Shown: positions 25,129-34,713, counted from the first letter of the stretch. The stretch: 64,000 bases of DNA from Variovorax paradoxus (GCF_902712855.1 NZ_LR743508.1:124001-188000); one strand, 5' to 3'. Made by a program: numbers and translations. The notes: generated from the sequence alone by a model not told the origin.

Positions 25129-25938
25129 CTACTGCCCGGTGTAGCCGGGGCTGCGCTTCTCCATGAAGGCGCGCGGCCCTTCGCGCGCATCGGCGCTGGC
25201 GAACACGGCCTTCTTCGCGCGGTCCTCGAGCCGGTAGCCGACATCGAGCGGCACGCCGTTGGCTTCCGTCGCGGTCTGCTTCACCGCCTGCACGGCGAGC
25301 GGGCCATTGCCGGCGATCTGCAGCGCGATCTCGCGTGCCTTCTCCATGAGCCGCTCGGGCGGCACCACGTGGTTGACCAGCCCGCACTGCAGCGCCGCCT
25401 GCGCGTCCATGGGACGGCCGGTGAGCATGAATTCCATCGCGCGCGCATGGCCGATCTGCCGGGGCAGCCGCACCATCGAACCCGCAAACGGGATCAGCGC
25501 GCGCTGCACTTCGGGCAGGCCGAAGCTCGCATGGGCGGCGGCCACGCGGATGTCGGTGCCCAGCATGGTCTCGAAGCCCGCGGCCATGCAGGCGCCGTTG
25601 ATGGCGGCGATCACCGGCTTGTGCAGCGCGAAGTCGCGCAGCGAGGAAGCCGCCAGCACCAGCGGATCGGCGAGCATGCGGCGCTCGAAGTCGTCGGCCG
25701 GCGCGCGGTCGCCGGTCATCAGCGGCAGCGTGGTCGCCAGGTCGCCGCCCGCGCAGAAGGCCCGCTCGCCCGCGCCGGTGAGGATGGCCACGCGCAGCTG
25801 CGCGTCGGCGCGGAAATCGACGAAGGCATCGGCCAGCAGGCACAGCATGCGCGGCGTGAGCGCGTTGCGCGCCTCGGGCCGCTCGAGCGTGATGGTGGCG
25901 ACGTGGCCCTGCTTCTCGTAGCGGATGTCGCCGGTCAT
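25129..25938 (-). CDS. Enoyl-CoA hydratase/isomerase family protein
   Basis: 269-residue crotonase-fold enzyme. The oxyanion-hole blocks ERAFCAGGDLATT (near residue 58) and INGACMAAGFETMLGTDIRV (near 110) are present, and FGLPEVQRALIPFAG carries the Glu normally used in hydration. It could hydrate a cinnamoyl-CoA-type or aliphatic enoyl-CoA; members acting on feruloyl-CoA (hydratase/aldolase) belong to the same fold, but I cannot assign that activity. Its ATG overlaps the stop of the upstream CoA ligase (ATGA), showing translational coupling. Confidence 0.92.
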   Translation of the reverse strand: MTGDIRYEKQGHVATITLERPEARNALTPRMLCLLADAFVDFRADAQLRVAILTGAGERAFCAGGDLATTLPLMTGDRAPADDFERRMLADPLVLAASSLRDFALHKPVIAAINGACMAAGFETMLGTDIRVAAAHASFGLPEVQRALIPFAGSMVRLPRQIGHARAMEFMLTGRPMDAQAALQCGLVNHVVPPERLMEKAREIALQIAGNGPLAVQAVKQTATEANGVPLDVGYRLEDRAKKAVFASADAREGPRAFMEKRSPGYTGQ

Positions 25939-27806
25939 GCCCCGGCTCCTTCCACGTCGTGCAGGCGGCAGTTCAGCGCGAACGCGCCCAGCAGCTGACG
26001 CACCTGCGCCGCGGCGTCGGGCCCGCCGCCGGCCAGCGTGCAATGCACCACCAGCCCCTTGCCCTCCGCGCGCACATCGACCTCCACCTTCGACGCCAGC
26101 GCGCTGCGCGCGAGGCGGTCTTCCACCACCCAGCGGATCGCCATGGCGCGCAGCGTGGGCTTGTAGAGCTTGCCGATCGCGGTGACGGGCAAGGCGTCGA
26201 GGATGAAGATCGCCTTCGGGTACGCCGGCCGTTCCGGAATGCGCGCCTGCGCGAAGGCCGCCAGCGCCTCGCTGTCGACGGTGCGGCCCGCGCGCAGCGA
26301 CACGTAGGCCACCGGCACCTCGCCCGCGTATTCGTCGGGCGCGCCCACCGCCGCGGCCAGCAGCACGTCGGGGTGCGCCATCAGCGCGTCCTCGATCACC
26401 ACCGGATCGATGTTGTGGCTGCTGCGGATGATGAGGTCCTTCGAGCGCCCGGTGACGAACACGCGTCCCTGCGCGTCGATACGGCCCACGTCGCCCGTCA
26501 CCAGCCAGCCGCCCTCGACCAGCACGCCGGCGTTGTTGCCGGCGTCGGTGTAGCCCGGCCCCACGTTCGGCCCCTGGATCTGCAGGATGCCCTCCTGCCC
26601 GCCCGCCAGCGGCGCGCCGGTGTCGTCGGCCACGCGCACCCGCGTGAACGGCAGCGGCCAGCCCACCGAGCCCGCCACGCGCGGCGCGCCCGCGGGTTCG
26701 ATGGCGATCACGCCGCCGCACTCCGTCATGCCCAGGATGTTGCGCACCGCGATGCCGGTCTTCTGTTCGAAGGCGTCGGCCAGGTCGGTCGGCAGCGGCG
26801 AGCCGCCCGTGAGCAGGCAGCGCACGCGGGACAGGTCCTCGCCCTGCGTCGCCACGCCCAGCAGCGTGGACATGACGGTGGGCACCGCCGCCAGCAGCGT
26901 CACGCCATGCAGCGCCACGAAGCGCCAGTAGGCCTGCATGAAGGCGGTGTTGCGCAGGCCCTGCAGCGTGGGCAGCACCACTTCGCCGCCCGCGAGCAAC
27001 GTCGACAGGCCGTACACGAAGGAGCCCGCCACGTGGAACAGCGGAAAGCCGTTGAGCACCACGTCGTGCGCCGTGGTGCCGTACATGCGCGCCGCGCCCC
27101 AGGCCGCATGCAGCTGGTTGCCGTGCGTGTGCTGCGCGAGCTTGGGGCGCCCGGTGGTGCCGCCGGTGTGGAACAGCGCGGCGATGCGGTGCGCATCGGG
27201 TTCGCGCGCGCGCTGCAGCGGTGCGTCCGACTGGCGCGCGAGCAGTTCGTCGAAGTCGAGCGCGCCCGCGGGCTCCTGCGCCTGCCCACCCGCACCGCCC
27301 GCGCCGACCGCGATCACGTGCGCCAGCGACCTGCACCGCTCACGCAGCCCGGGCACGCGCGACCAGATGTCCAGCTCGGGGTTCGGCCCCAGCGCGACCA
27401 GCACGTTCACCCGGGCCGCGTCGATCAGCTCGGCGATGTGCGCCTCGCCCAGCAGGTAGTTGATGGGGCAGGCCACGCCGGCCGCCTCGGCGCCCCACAG
27501 CGTGAAGTAGGCCTCGGGAATGGCCGGCAGCAGGAAGGCCACGCGCGGCTCGTCGTCGCCGCACAGCGCGGTGAACGCGCGCGCCGCGCGGCGCACCTGC
27601 GCCACCATCTGCGCGTGCGTCCAGTGCAGGGGCGCCTCCGACGGGTCGGCGCTGCGGATGAAGGTGATGGCGCGGCGCTGCGGGTGCTGGCGCGCCGCGT
27701 CTTCGAGTGCGTCGAGCACATCCGCGTGCGGCATGAAGGCCGCATGGGGTGCCGATTCGGTTTGCCGGATGTCTTCCAGGCTCGCGATGCCGGTGGCTGC
27801 TCTCAC
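25935..27806 (-). CDS. Acyl-CoA synthetase (AMP-forming)
   Basis: 623 residues, ANL superfamily. The P-loop-like HTGGTTGRPKLAQHTH is near residue 217, the A5 region reads ILGMTECGG, the hinge region is WLVTGDVGRID ... FVTGRSKD, and the catalytic Lys lies in TAIGKLYKP near residue 543. After that comes an unusual ~65-residue extension (VEVDVRAEGKGLVVHCTLAG). The start is GTG at 27806, with GGGAG seven bases upstream. As first gene of the operon it would activate the acid released by the esterase to a CoA thioester for the hydratase. The substrate is not certain. Confidence 0.9.
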   Translation of the reverse strand: MRAATGIASLEDIRQTESAPHAAFMPHADVLDALEDAARQHPQRRAITFIRSADPSEAPLHWTHAQMVAQVRRAARAFTALCGDDEPRVAFLLPAIPEAYFTLWGAEAAGVACPINYLLGEAHIAELIDAARVNVLVALGPNPELDIWSRVPGLRERCRSLAHVIAVGAGGAGGQAQEPAGALDFDELLARQSDAPLQRAREPDAHRIAALFHTGGTTGRPKLAQHTHGNQLHAAWGAARMYGTTAHDVVLNGFPLFHVAGSFVYGLSTLLAGGEVVLPTLQGLRNTAFMQAYWRFVALHGVTLLAAVPTVMSTLLGVATQGEDLSRVRCLLTGGSPLPTDLADAFEQKTGIAVRNILGMTECGGVIAIEPAGAPRVAGSVGWPLPFTRVRVADDTGAPLAGGQEGILQIQGPNVGPGYTDAGNNAGVLVEGGWLVTGDVGRIDAQGRVFVTGRSKDLIIRSSHNIDPVVIEDALMAHPDVLLAAAVGAPDEYAGEVPVAYVSLRAGRTVDSEALAAFAQARIPERPAYPKAIFILDALPVTAIGKLYKPTLRAMAIRWVVEDRLARSALASKVEVDVRAEGKGLVVHCTLAGGGPDAAAQVRQLLGAFALNCRLHDVEGAGA

Positions 27807-27933
27807 GCATGCGCTCCCAGGTCAGAGGTCGGAGGGCGCCCGTTGCCGGGCGAATGTCTGACCGGGAGCGTAAGCAGCCGCGGGCGCGGCGTCTGTCCAC
27901 CGCGAGGGGGACAGGCTTAACCCTGAGGCGCGG

Positions 27934-28740
27934 CTACGCCGCGGCGCGCACGCCGTAGCGCGCGGCCGGCGAGGTGCTCGACAGCCGGCCCGACATCGCC
28001 CGGCGCGCCGCCTCGAAGGCGTTCCACTCATCCTGGCTCGGCAGCGCCGGAATGGTCACCTGCTCGCCCTGATCGAGCCCCGCGAGCGAGGCGTCGACCA
28101 TGTCCTCGGCCGTCATCACCCATTCGCGCGGCACGTTGTGCAGCGGCAGTCCGGCCGCGTCCCAGAAACCGGTGGCGGTGGCGCCCGGCAGCACCGCCTG
28201 CACGCGCACGCCCTTGTCCGCCAGTTCGTGCTGCAGCGACTGGCTCAGTGCCAGCACGAAGGCCTTGCTGCCGCCATACACGCCGTTGAGCGTTTCCGGC
28301 GAGATCGCCACGATGGAGGCGATGTTCACCAGCGTGCCCGCGCCGCGCGCCACGAAGCCCGGCACCGCGGCATAGGTGAGCCGCGTGAGCACGCCCACGT
28401 TGAGCGCGATCATGGCTTCCATCGTGTCGATGTCCGACGCCAGCAGCGGCGCGGTGGCGCCCACGCCGGCGTTGTTCACCAGCATCGCGATGTCGGCGCG
28501 CGTGCGCAGCACCGCTTCCACGCGCGCAATGTCGCCCTTGTCGGTGAGGTCGGCGGCAAGCACCTCGACCTTGCGGCCGGTCTCGCCGCCCAGCCGGTCC
28601 GCCAGCGCGGCCAGGCGTTCGCGGTTGCGCGCCACCAGGATCAGGTCGAAGCCGCGGCGTGCGAGGCGGTCGGCGTACACCGCGCCGATGCCCGACGATG
28701 CGCCGGTGATGAGGGCGGTGCCCTGTGTCTTTGCAGTCAT
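27934..28740 (-). CDS. Short-chain dehydrogenase/reductase
   Basis: 268 residues. Cofactor motif ITGASSGIG near residue 11, VARNRERL after the second strand, VNNAGVG near 89, and the catalytic Tyr and Lys in YGGSK near 152-156. The start is the ATG at 28740, with an AAAGGAAG ribosome site; a longer frame to 28827 is non-conserved. The C-terminal region (VPREWVMTAEDMVDASLAGL) is like SDRs of the YqjQ/DltE type. It is directly downstream of a GlxA-type regulator on the same strand, suggesting control by it. Substrate unknown. Confidence 0.9.
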   Translation of the reverse strand: MTAKTQGTALITGASSGIGAVYADRLARRGFDLILVARNRERLAALADRLGGETGRKVEVLAADLTDKGDIARVEAVLRTRADIAMLVNNAGVGATAPLLASDIDTMEAMIALNVGVLTRLTYAAVPGFVARGAGTLVNIASIVAISPETLNGVYGGSKAFVLALSQSLQHELADKGVRVQAVLPGATATGFWDAAGLPLHNVPREWVMTAEDMVDASLAGLDQGEQVTIPALPSQDEWNAFEAARRAMSGRLSSTSPAARYGVRAAA

Positions 28741-28867
28741 GGAACTTCCTTTGGATGCCACGTCGATGTGTGGCCATGGGGGAAGTCTGCGGCTGTAAGG
28801 CGATGGCGTAAATGTCATATAAGCCACCTTTCAGGACATTCGGCGCCGGCGCCCGCCGCGCGGTGTC

Positions 28868-29830
28868 TCAGGCCGTGGCCAGCGCGCCCGCCTGCTGCCG
28901 CGCGGTGCGCCGCACGCTCTGCGGAGGCTGGCCCATGGTGCGCAGGAAGGCGCGGCGCATGCGCTCGGGGTCGCCGAAGCCTGTTTCGCGCGCCACCACG
29001 CCCAGCGCGAGGTTGCCTTCGTCGATCAGCGCGCGCGCCGCCTCCACGCGCAGGCTTTCCACCGCCTGCGCGGGCGACTGGCCCGTGTCGGCCTTGAAGG
29101 CGCGGCTGAACTGGCGCGGGCTCAGGTGCGCCACTTCGGCCAGTTCCTCCACCGAGAGCGTGTCGCGCAGGTTGGCGCGCGCATGCAGCAGCGCCTGCTG
29201 GATGCGGTCGGAGCGCGGCTGCAGCTCCAGCAGCGTGGAGTACTGCGACTGCCCGCCCGCGCGCCGGTGGTACACGACCAGCTTGCGCGCCACGTAGCGC
29301 GCCGTTTCCACGCCCAGGTCCTCTTCCACCAGCGCCAGCACCAGGTCGATGCCCGCCGTCATGCCGGCCGACGTCCACACCGGCCCGTCGTTGGTGAAGA
29401 TGCGGTCGGGCTGCACCTTGACGGCCGGATGGCGCTGCTGCAGCTCCTGCGCAAAGGCCCAGTGCGTGGTGGCGCGGCGCCCGTCGAGCAGGCCCGCCTC
29501 CGCCAGCCCGAAGGCGCCGGTGCAGATGCTGGCCACGCGGCGCGCGCGGCGCAGGCTGGTGCGCAGGTAGCGGCGCACCTTCTCGGAGGTGGGCAGCAGG
29601 GTGAGCGCGCCGGTCATCAGCAGCGTGTCGAACCGGGCGGTGCCGAAGCGACGGGTGTCGGCGCTCACGCCGGAAGAGCTGCGCACCATGCCGCCTTCCT
29701 CCGACAGCAGTTCGACCTGGTAGACCGGCTTGCCGGCGTGGATGTTGGCAAGCTCGAAGGCGGCGATGACCGCCAGCTCGAGCACCTGGAAACCGGGAAA
29801 GACGATCAAGCCGATGCGCTTCATGGCCAT
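28868..29830 (-). CDS. GlxA-family transcriptional regulator (DJ-1/PfpI plus AraC HTH)
   Basis: 320 residues: an N-terminal DJ-1/PfpI domain (RIGLIVFPGFQVLELA; nucleophile-elbow cysteine in VASICTGAFGLAEAGLL near residue 103) followed by an AraC-type DNA-binding domain (SVEELAEVAHLSPRQFSRAF, then VARETGFGDPERMRRAF). Such regulators sense small metabolites and control nearby catabolic genes. The SDR 127 bp downstream on the same strand is the obvious target. Either Met1 or Met3 may be the start. Confidence 0.93.
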   Translation of the reverse strand: MAMKRIGLIVFPGFQVLELAVIAAFELANIHAGKPVYQVELLSEEGGMVRSSSGVSADTRRFGTARFDTLLMTGALTLLPTSEKVRRYLRTSLRRARRVASICTGAFGLAEAGLLDGRRATTHWAFAQELQQRHPAVKVQPDRIFTNDGPVWTSAGMTAGIDLVLALVEEDLGVETARYVARKLVVYHRRAGGQSQYSTLLELQPRSDRIQQALLHARANLRDTLSVEELAEVAHLSPRQFSRAFKADTGQSPAQAVESLRVEAARALIDEGNLALGVVARETGFGDPERMRRAFLRTMGQPPQSVRRTARQQAGALATA

Positions 29831-29935
29831 GTCCTGAAAGGAGGGTTGATTGGTATTCAGGACGCGAGCCTACCCGTTCCCGACCGGCCGGGTCCGCGGC
29901 AGGGCCATGCGCCGCAGCGTGCGCACAATGGCCGC

Positions 29936-30469
29936 ATGCCCGACCTCCGTGAATTGACCCGCCAGTTTCCCCGTCCCGGCCGCCTCGACGCCGTGCTGCT
30001 GCGGCCCGCGCGCCGGGCGCCCGTGCTATCGGTCGCGCAGGCGCTGGTGCTCGAAGGCCGCGGCCTGCAGGGCGACCGCAGCAGCCAGGCCGCGAAGCCG
30101 GGCGGACGGCGCCAGGTCACGCTGATGCAGGCCGAACACCTGCCCGTGATCGCCTCGCTCTGCGCGCTGGACGATGTGGCCGCCGAGGTGCTGCGCCGCA
30201 ACTTCGTCGTCTCCGGCCTGAACCTGATCGCCGCGCGCTCGCTCTTTCGCGACCAGCCGATGGTGCTGCACATCGGCGCCGACGTGGTGCTGGCCATCAG
30301 CGGCCCCTGCGAGCCGTGTTCGCGCATGGAAGAGGCGCTCGGGCCCGGCGCCTACAACGCGCTGCGCGGCCATGGCGGACTGACGGCACGGGTGCTGCAG
30401 GGCGGCACAGTGCGCGTGGGCGATGCCGTCAGCTGCCGGCCTGCGGCAGCTTCCTTTTCCGGAGGATGA
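29936..30469 (+). CDS. MOSC domain-containing protein
   Basis: 177 residues, a single MOSC domain related to the molybdenum-cofactor sulfurase C terminus. The pattern LVLEGRGLQGDRSSQAAKPG, QVTLMQAEHLP and RRNFVVSGLNL is typical, and the conserved cysteine lies in ISGPCEPCSRM near residue 122. Stand-alone MOSC proteins such as YiiM handle N-hydroxylated compounds or carry sulfur; the exact role here is unknown. It is divergent from the GlxA regulator, with 105 bp between. Confidence 0.85.
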   Translation: MPDLRELTRQFPRPGRLDAVLLRPARRAPVLSVAQALVLEGRGLQGDRSSQAAKPGGRRQVTLMQAEHLPVIASLCALDDVAAEVLRRNFVVSGLNLIAARSLFRDQPMVLHIGADVVLAISGPCEPCSRMEEALGPGAYNALRGHGGLTARVLQGGTVRVGDAVSCRPAAASFSGG

Positions 30470-30589
30470 ACCGGCGATCGCCGCCATCGCCGCGTTCGCC
30501 AGCGTTTCCGCGCCGCCCGGTGCAGCAGGCCGGCGGTTCGGCATGACAAGCCGGGGAACGCGCGGCCGCGCTCGCGCACCGCCGCGCCC

Positions 30590-33500
30590 TCACTGCCGCT
30601 CGAGTTCGACCTCGTACGCTTCCAGCGGCTGCGGCAGCCCGAACAGGTAGCCCTGCCACACGCGGCAGCCGTGGCGCTCCAGGAAGTCGCGCTGCTCCAC
30701 GGTCTCGACGCCCTCGGCCACGATCTCGAGTTCGAGGTTGCGGGCCATGCCGATGATGGTCTGGATGATCAGCTCGACCTTCTGGTTCAGGCCGATGCTG
30801 TGCACGAAGAACTTGTCGATCTTGATCTGGCTCAGCGGCAGCTGCGTCATGTACGACAGCGACGAATAGCCCGTGCCGAAGTCGTCCATCGAGAAATGGA
30901 TGCCCAGCGCCGCCAGCGCCTCCATCTTGCCGATGGTGTCGATCACCTTGTCGTGCAGCAGGCTCTCGGTGAGTTCGAGCTTGAGCTTGCCGGGGTCGGC
31001 GCCGGTGCGCGCGAGCACCAGGCGCACCTGGTCGACGAAATCCTCTTCGCGGAACTGCCGCGCGCTCACGTTCACCGACAGGTAGAGGCGGCTGCGGTGC
31101 GGATCGTCGCGCCACGCGGCCAGCTGCATGCAGGCCGTCTCGAGCACCCACAGCCCGAGCGGAATGATGAGCCCGGTGTCCTCGGCCACGTCGATGAACT
31201 CGCGCGGCAGCAGCAGGCCGCGCACCGGATGGCGCCAGCGCACCAGCACCTCGGCGCCGATCACGTGGTCGGCGCAGGTGATCTGGCTCTGGTAGTGCAG
31301 CACGAACTGCCGCGCGGCGATGGCCGCATGCAGTTCGCTCTCGAGCGCGGCGCGCGCGGTGATGGTGGTCTGCATGCCGGCCTCGAAGAAGCGCAGCGCG
31401 TTGCCGCCGTCCGTCTTGGCGTAGTACATCGCGATGTCGGCCTGCTTGAGGACCTCTTCCATCGACGCATCCTGCGCGTCGAACAGCGTGGCGCCGATGC
31501 TGCAGGCGCTGTGGTGCTGCTGCGAGCCGAGCTGGTAGGGCTGGTTCAGCCGCTCGAGGATGGCCGCGCCCATGGTCTCGGTCTGCGAGGTGGCGATGAC
31601 GGCCTGCGCGCTCAGGTCGTCCAGCATCACGACGAACTCGTCGCCGCCCAGGCGGGCCACGATGTCGCCCTCGCGCAGGCAGTCCTCGAGGCGCTGCGCG
31701 ACCTGCTTGAGCATCACGTCGCCGATGTCGTGGCCCAGCGCGTCGTTCAACGTCTTGAAGTTGTCCAGGTCCAGGAACAGCAGCGCGCACAGCCGCGAGC
31801 GCCGCACCGTGGAGCCGATGGCCTGGTTCAGCCGGTCGAGCAGCAGGCGGCGGTTGGGCAGGCCGGTGAGGGTGTCGTAGAAGGCGAGATGCTCGATCTC
31901 GCGCGCCGCGAGCTTGCTCTCGGTGATGTTGCGCAGGATCACGATGAAGCGCGCGTCGACCTCGCCGTCGACCGACTTGCGCGACACCGAAATCTCGAAC
32001 CATGCCTTGTCGTGCGCGCCGCGCCGCTCGAACTGGCGGCCGGAGGACGAGCCCGTGATATGGGCCTCGTGCAGCGCACTCATGACCTCGGCCGCGGCCT
32101 CCGCGGGCAGCAGGTCGGACAGGGTACGGCCGACCGGGTCCTCGGCGCCGATGCCGATCTCCGCGCCGGGAAACGGCGCACGCGGCGAATGGAAGCCGTG
32201 GCAGCGGCCGTCGAGGCCGACCTCGAGCAGCAGGTCGGGCAGCGCGTCGAGCGTGGCCTGCAGCTGTGCCTTGCTTTCGACGATCGCGGCCGTGTGGCGG
32301 CGCTTCTCGGTGATGTCCTGGTACACGCACACGGTGCCGCCGTCGGGCGTGCGGCTGCGCGTCGCGCGGACAACCTGGCCGTTCTTCAGCAGCGCCTCCT
32401 GTTCGGAGTGCGGCTGGGCCATCTGCGGGACGTTGAGGGCGGTCCAGTCGGCCGGGCCGCGCTGGTGCACCACGTGGCGGGCGGTCTCGTCCATGATCCG
32501 GCGGAACGGAAGCCGCGGCGCGATCATGGCCTCGACCCAGGGAAACATGCGCACGAAACTGCGGTTCCAGGTGAGGACGCGGTTGTCGGCATCGAGCAGG
32601 ATGAAGCCGTCGATCATCGATTCCAGCGCCTGGTCGAGCGTGGCCTTCGACTGCACCAGCTCCATGCCCGCGCGCCACTGCCGGCGCAGCTGCACGTGCG
32701 TGAAGCGCGCCACCACCAGGATCATCAGCCCGATGATCGCGGCGGTCCAGGCGATCAGGTCGCGCTCGCGGCGCCAGTCCTGCAGCGCCGCTTCGAGCGG
32801 GATGCTCGCCACGATCAGCAGGTTGCGGTGCAGGGTCGGCCGCGCCACGACGATGGCCGGCAGGCCGCTCAGGCGCGACGCCATGCGCGAGGGCTTGCCG
32901 TCGCTGGTCTGCTCGTGCAGCGGCGGCTCGATCTGCCGGCCGGTGAGGTCGTCGCGCGGCGGCAGGCTGGTCAGCAGCGGGCCGGCGTCGCGTTCGAGCG
33001 TCACCTCGAGCCCGCGGATGCCCGCGCCCTGCGTCATGATGGTCGTCAGCAGCGAGAGCTGCACCTCGGCCACCGCCAGCACGCGCGTGCCGTCCGACAG
33101 CGTCAGCGCGCGCGCGAAGAGCAGCACCTTCTGCGAGGTCACGGAGCTGGCGGTGGGCGGGCTGATGGCCAGCGTCGACACCGGGCTGGCCAGCACGCCT
33201 TCCACGAAGCCCGGCGGCAGCACCAGCGGCAGGCCCGCGCCGCGCCGGTCGGTGGAGGCGATCACGGTGCCCTCGCCGTCGACGAAGGCGACATGGCGCA
33301 CCAGCAGGTTCTGCCGGACCACGTCGTCCAGCAGCTGGTGGATCTGCCGCTGGCCGACAACGGATTCCATGCTCTCGTGCGTGGCGCTGCGCAGCAGCTC
33401 GTTCGCGCCGGCCAACAGCATGTCGATGCTCAGCAACGCGCGGTTCAGCGCCGCCTCGGAGCCGCCGACGAAGCGCATGGCCTGGCTCTCGTGGTCGGAA

Positions 33501-33619
33501 ATCGCCTTCTGGCGCGCCTCCCAGATGATGGCGGTGGCCACGGCGGCCACGGTCACGAGAAACAGCACCGCCACGCCATACACGATGGCGGTCACCCGGC
33601 GCGGAACGTACGACTTCAC
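30590..33619 (-). CDS. Membrane-bound PAS-GGDEF-EAL cyclic-di-GMP protein
   Basis: 1009 residues. A first membrane helix at about 9-29, a periplasmic sensor of the Cache type up to about 280, a second helix (WTAAIIGLMILVVA), two PAS regions, a GGDEF domain (FYDTLTGLPNRRLLLDRLN; ARLGGDEFVVML with an intact RxxD inhibitory site, REGD) and an EAL domain (AEVLVRWRHP, LTESLLHD, MDDFGTGYSSL, AEGVET). Both catalytic sites look intact, so it may make or break cyclic di-GMP. The GTG at 33619 overlaps the stop of the binding-protein gene (GTGA), so the two are translationally coupled, which decides the start. Confidence 0.93.
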   Translation of the reverse strand: MKSYVPRRVTAIVYGVAVLFLVTVAAVATAIIWEARQKAISDHESQAMRFVGGSEAALNRALLSIDMLLAGANELLRSATHESMESVVGQRQIHQLLDDVVRQNLLVRHVAFVDGEGTVIASTDRRGAGLPLVLPPGFVEGVLASPVSTLAISPPTASSVTSQKVLLFARALTLSDGTRVLAVAEVQLSLLTTIMTQGAGIRGLEVTLERDAGPLLTSLPPRDDLTGRQIEPPLHEQTSDGKPSRMASRLSGLPAIVVARPTLHRNLLIVASIPLEAALQDWRRERDLIAWTAAIIGLMILVVARFTHVQLRRQWRAGMELVQSKATLDQALESMIDGFILLDADNRVLTWNRSFVRMFPWVEAMIAPRLPFRRIMDETARHVVHQRGPADWTALNVPQMAQPHSEQEALLKNGQVVRATRSRTPDGGTVCVYQDITEKRRHTAAIVESKAQLQATLDALPDLLLEVGLDGRCHGFHSPRAPFPGAEIGIGAEDPVGRTLSDLLPAEAAAEVMSALHEAHITGSSSGRQFERRGAHDKAWFEISVSRKSVDGEVDARFIVILRNITESKLAAREIEHLAFYDTLTGLPNRRLLLDRLNQAIGSTVRRSRLCALLFLDLDNFKTLNDALGHDIGDVMLKQVAQRLEDCLREGDIVARLGGDEFVVMLDDLSAQAVIATSQTETMGAAILERLNQPYQLGSQQHHSACSIGATLFDAQDASMEEVLKQADIAMYYAKTDGGNALRFFEAGMQTTITARAALESELHAAIAARQFVLHYQSQITCADHVIGAEVLVRWRHPVRGLLLPREFIDVAEDTGLIIPLGLWVLETACMQLAAWRDDPHRSRLYLSVNVSARQFREEDFVDQVRLVLARTGADPGKLKLELTESLLHDKVIDTIGKMEALAALGIHFSMDDFGTGYSSLSYMTQLPLSQIKIDKFFVHSIGLNQKVELIIQTIIGMARNLELEIVAEGVETVEQRDFLERHGCRVWQGYLFGLPQPLEAYEVELERQ

Positions 33620-34713
33620 TGGGCTGTCTGCGCGCGCAGGCCGACCACCGGTCCCAGCGTCTGGTTCCAGACCGTGGCGCAGACGGCACCGCAGCGTTGC
33701 ACCCAGCCCGGCAGCACGCGGGTCGCGAAGATCTCGCGGCGCCGGACCTGGTCCTGCGGCGACGGGCGCACGGCCACCATGCGCCCCTTGATCGGCTTGC
33801 TGCAGCCCGGCGCGCCGGTGTTGCAGGCAATGCCTTCCTCGGTCTCGTATTCCGACTGGGCCCACACCGCCGCCTCGAGCCGCGGCAGTTCCTTGCGCAG
33901 CAGGCCCTGCAGGTCGGCCGGCAGCGCGTTGAGGCTTTCGCGGTTGGCGGCGAACACGGCCACGCCCCAGTTCAGGGGCATGGCATAGATGGCGGTGGTC
34001 ACCTCGTGCAGGCCGAGCGTGTGGCCCGACATGGTGCCGGTGATGGCGCATTCGGTGTTGCCCGACTTCATGTTGGCCATGATCTGGGCGAATTCCGTGT
34101 AGACCGGCGTGCCGCCGAGCGCCGAGACGAAATCGGCCTGCGTCGCACTCGACACGCGGGTGCGGCGGCCCGCCAGGTCCGACAGCTGGCGCACCGGCTT
34201 GTTGCAGAACACCTCCTGCGCCGGGTAGATGTACACGGCCAGCAGCTCCACGCCGTAGCGTTCACGCAGGGTCTCGGTCAGGTAAGGCCGGAAAGCGGCG
34301 ACCACGCGGCGCAGCGTGGCGATGTCGGGGCTCAGGCCGGCCATGTCGGCGGCACCCAGCTCGGGGAACTGCAGCGACATCTGGCTCATGAGCGCGGTGC
34401 CGAAGGGCACCACGCCCAGCTGCATGAGATTGAGCATCTCCTGGCCCGGCACGCCCGCCCGGTCGAAGGGCACGATGCTGGCGGTGTAGCGTCCGCCCGA
34501 CAGGGTGGAGAGGTCGCGCGTCCAGAACTGCTCCTCGTGCCGGGTGTACTGCGTGACGCCGCCCAGCCCGCCGACGATGCGCAGGCGCTGCTCGGGCGCC
34601 GTCTGTGCGTGGCACAGGGATGCGAAGAACATCAGGAGGCCGACAAGGTAAGCCACGTTGGAATCGCCGTTCGAGCAGCGCCGGGGCGCGGAAAATTTCG
34701 GGTTTTTCATCAT
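33616..34713 (-). CDS. TRAP-type (DctP-like) periplasmic solute-binding protein
   Basis: 365 residues with a signal sequence (VAYLVGLLMFFASLCHAQ). The body has the TRAP-binding-protein pattern: FWTRDLSTLSGGRY, GQEMLNLMQLGVVPFGTALM, CNKPVRQLSDLAGRRTRVSS, a FAQIMANMKSGNTECAITGT segment and NWGVAVFAAN. No TRAP membrane subunits are near. Instead its stop overlaps the start of a membrane GGDEF-EAL gene, implying that it presents a ligand to that sensor rather than to a transporter. That role is inference; the ligand is unknown. Confidence 0.85.
   Translation of the reverse strand: MMKNPKFSAPRRCSNGDSNVAYLVGLLMFFASLCHAQTAPEQRLRIVGGLGGVTQYTRHEEQFWTRDLSTLSGGRYTASIVPFDRAGVPGQEMLNLMQLGVVPFGTALMSQMSLQFPELGAADMAGLSPDIATLRRVVAAFRPYLTETLRERYGVELLAVYIYPAQEVFCNKPVRQLSDLAGRRTRVSSATQADFVSALGGTPVYTEFAQIMANMKSGNTECAITGTMSGHTLGLHEVTTAIYAMPLNWGVAVFAANRESLNALPADLQGLLRKELPRLEAAVWAQSEYETEEGIACNTGAPGCSKPIKGRMVAVRPSPQDQVRRREIFATRVLPGWVQRCGAVCATVWNQTLGPVVGLRAQTAQ

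Noticed and set aside
22348..27806. Naming the ligase and hydratase as feruloyl-CoA synthetase and hydratase/aldolase
   Set aside because: Context fits, but no residue pattern that separates these from other ligases and hydratases could be read with confidence, and no vanillin dehydrogenase is next to them.
30671..33988. A 1105-codon plus-strand frame opposite the GGDEF-EAL gene
   Set aside because: Low-complexity His/Arg/Leu-rich product; the minus-strand domains are complete.
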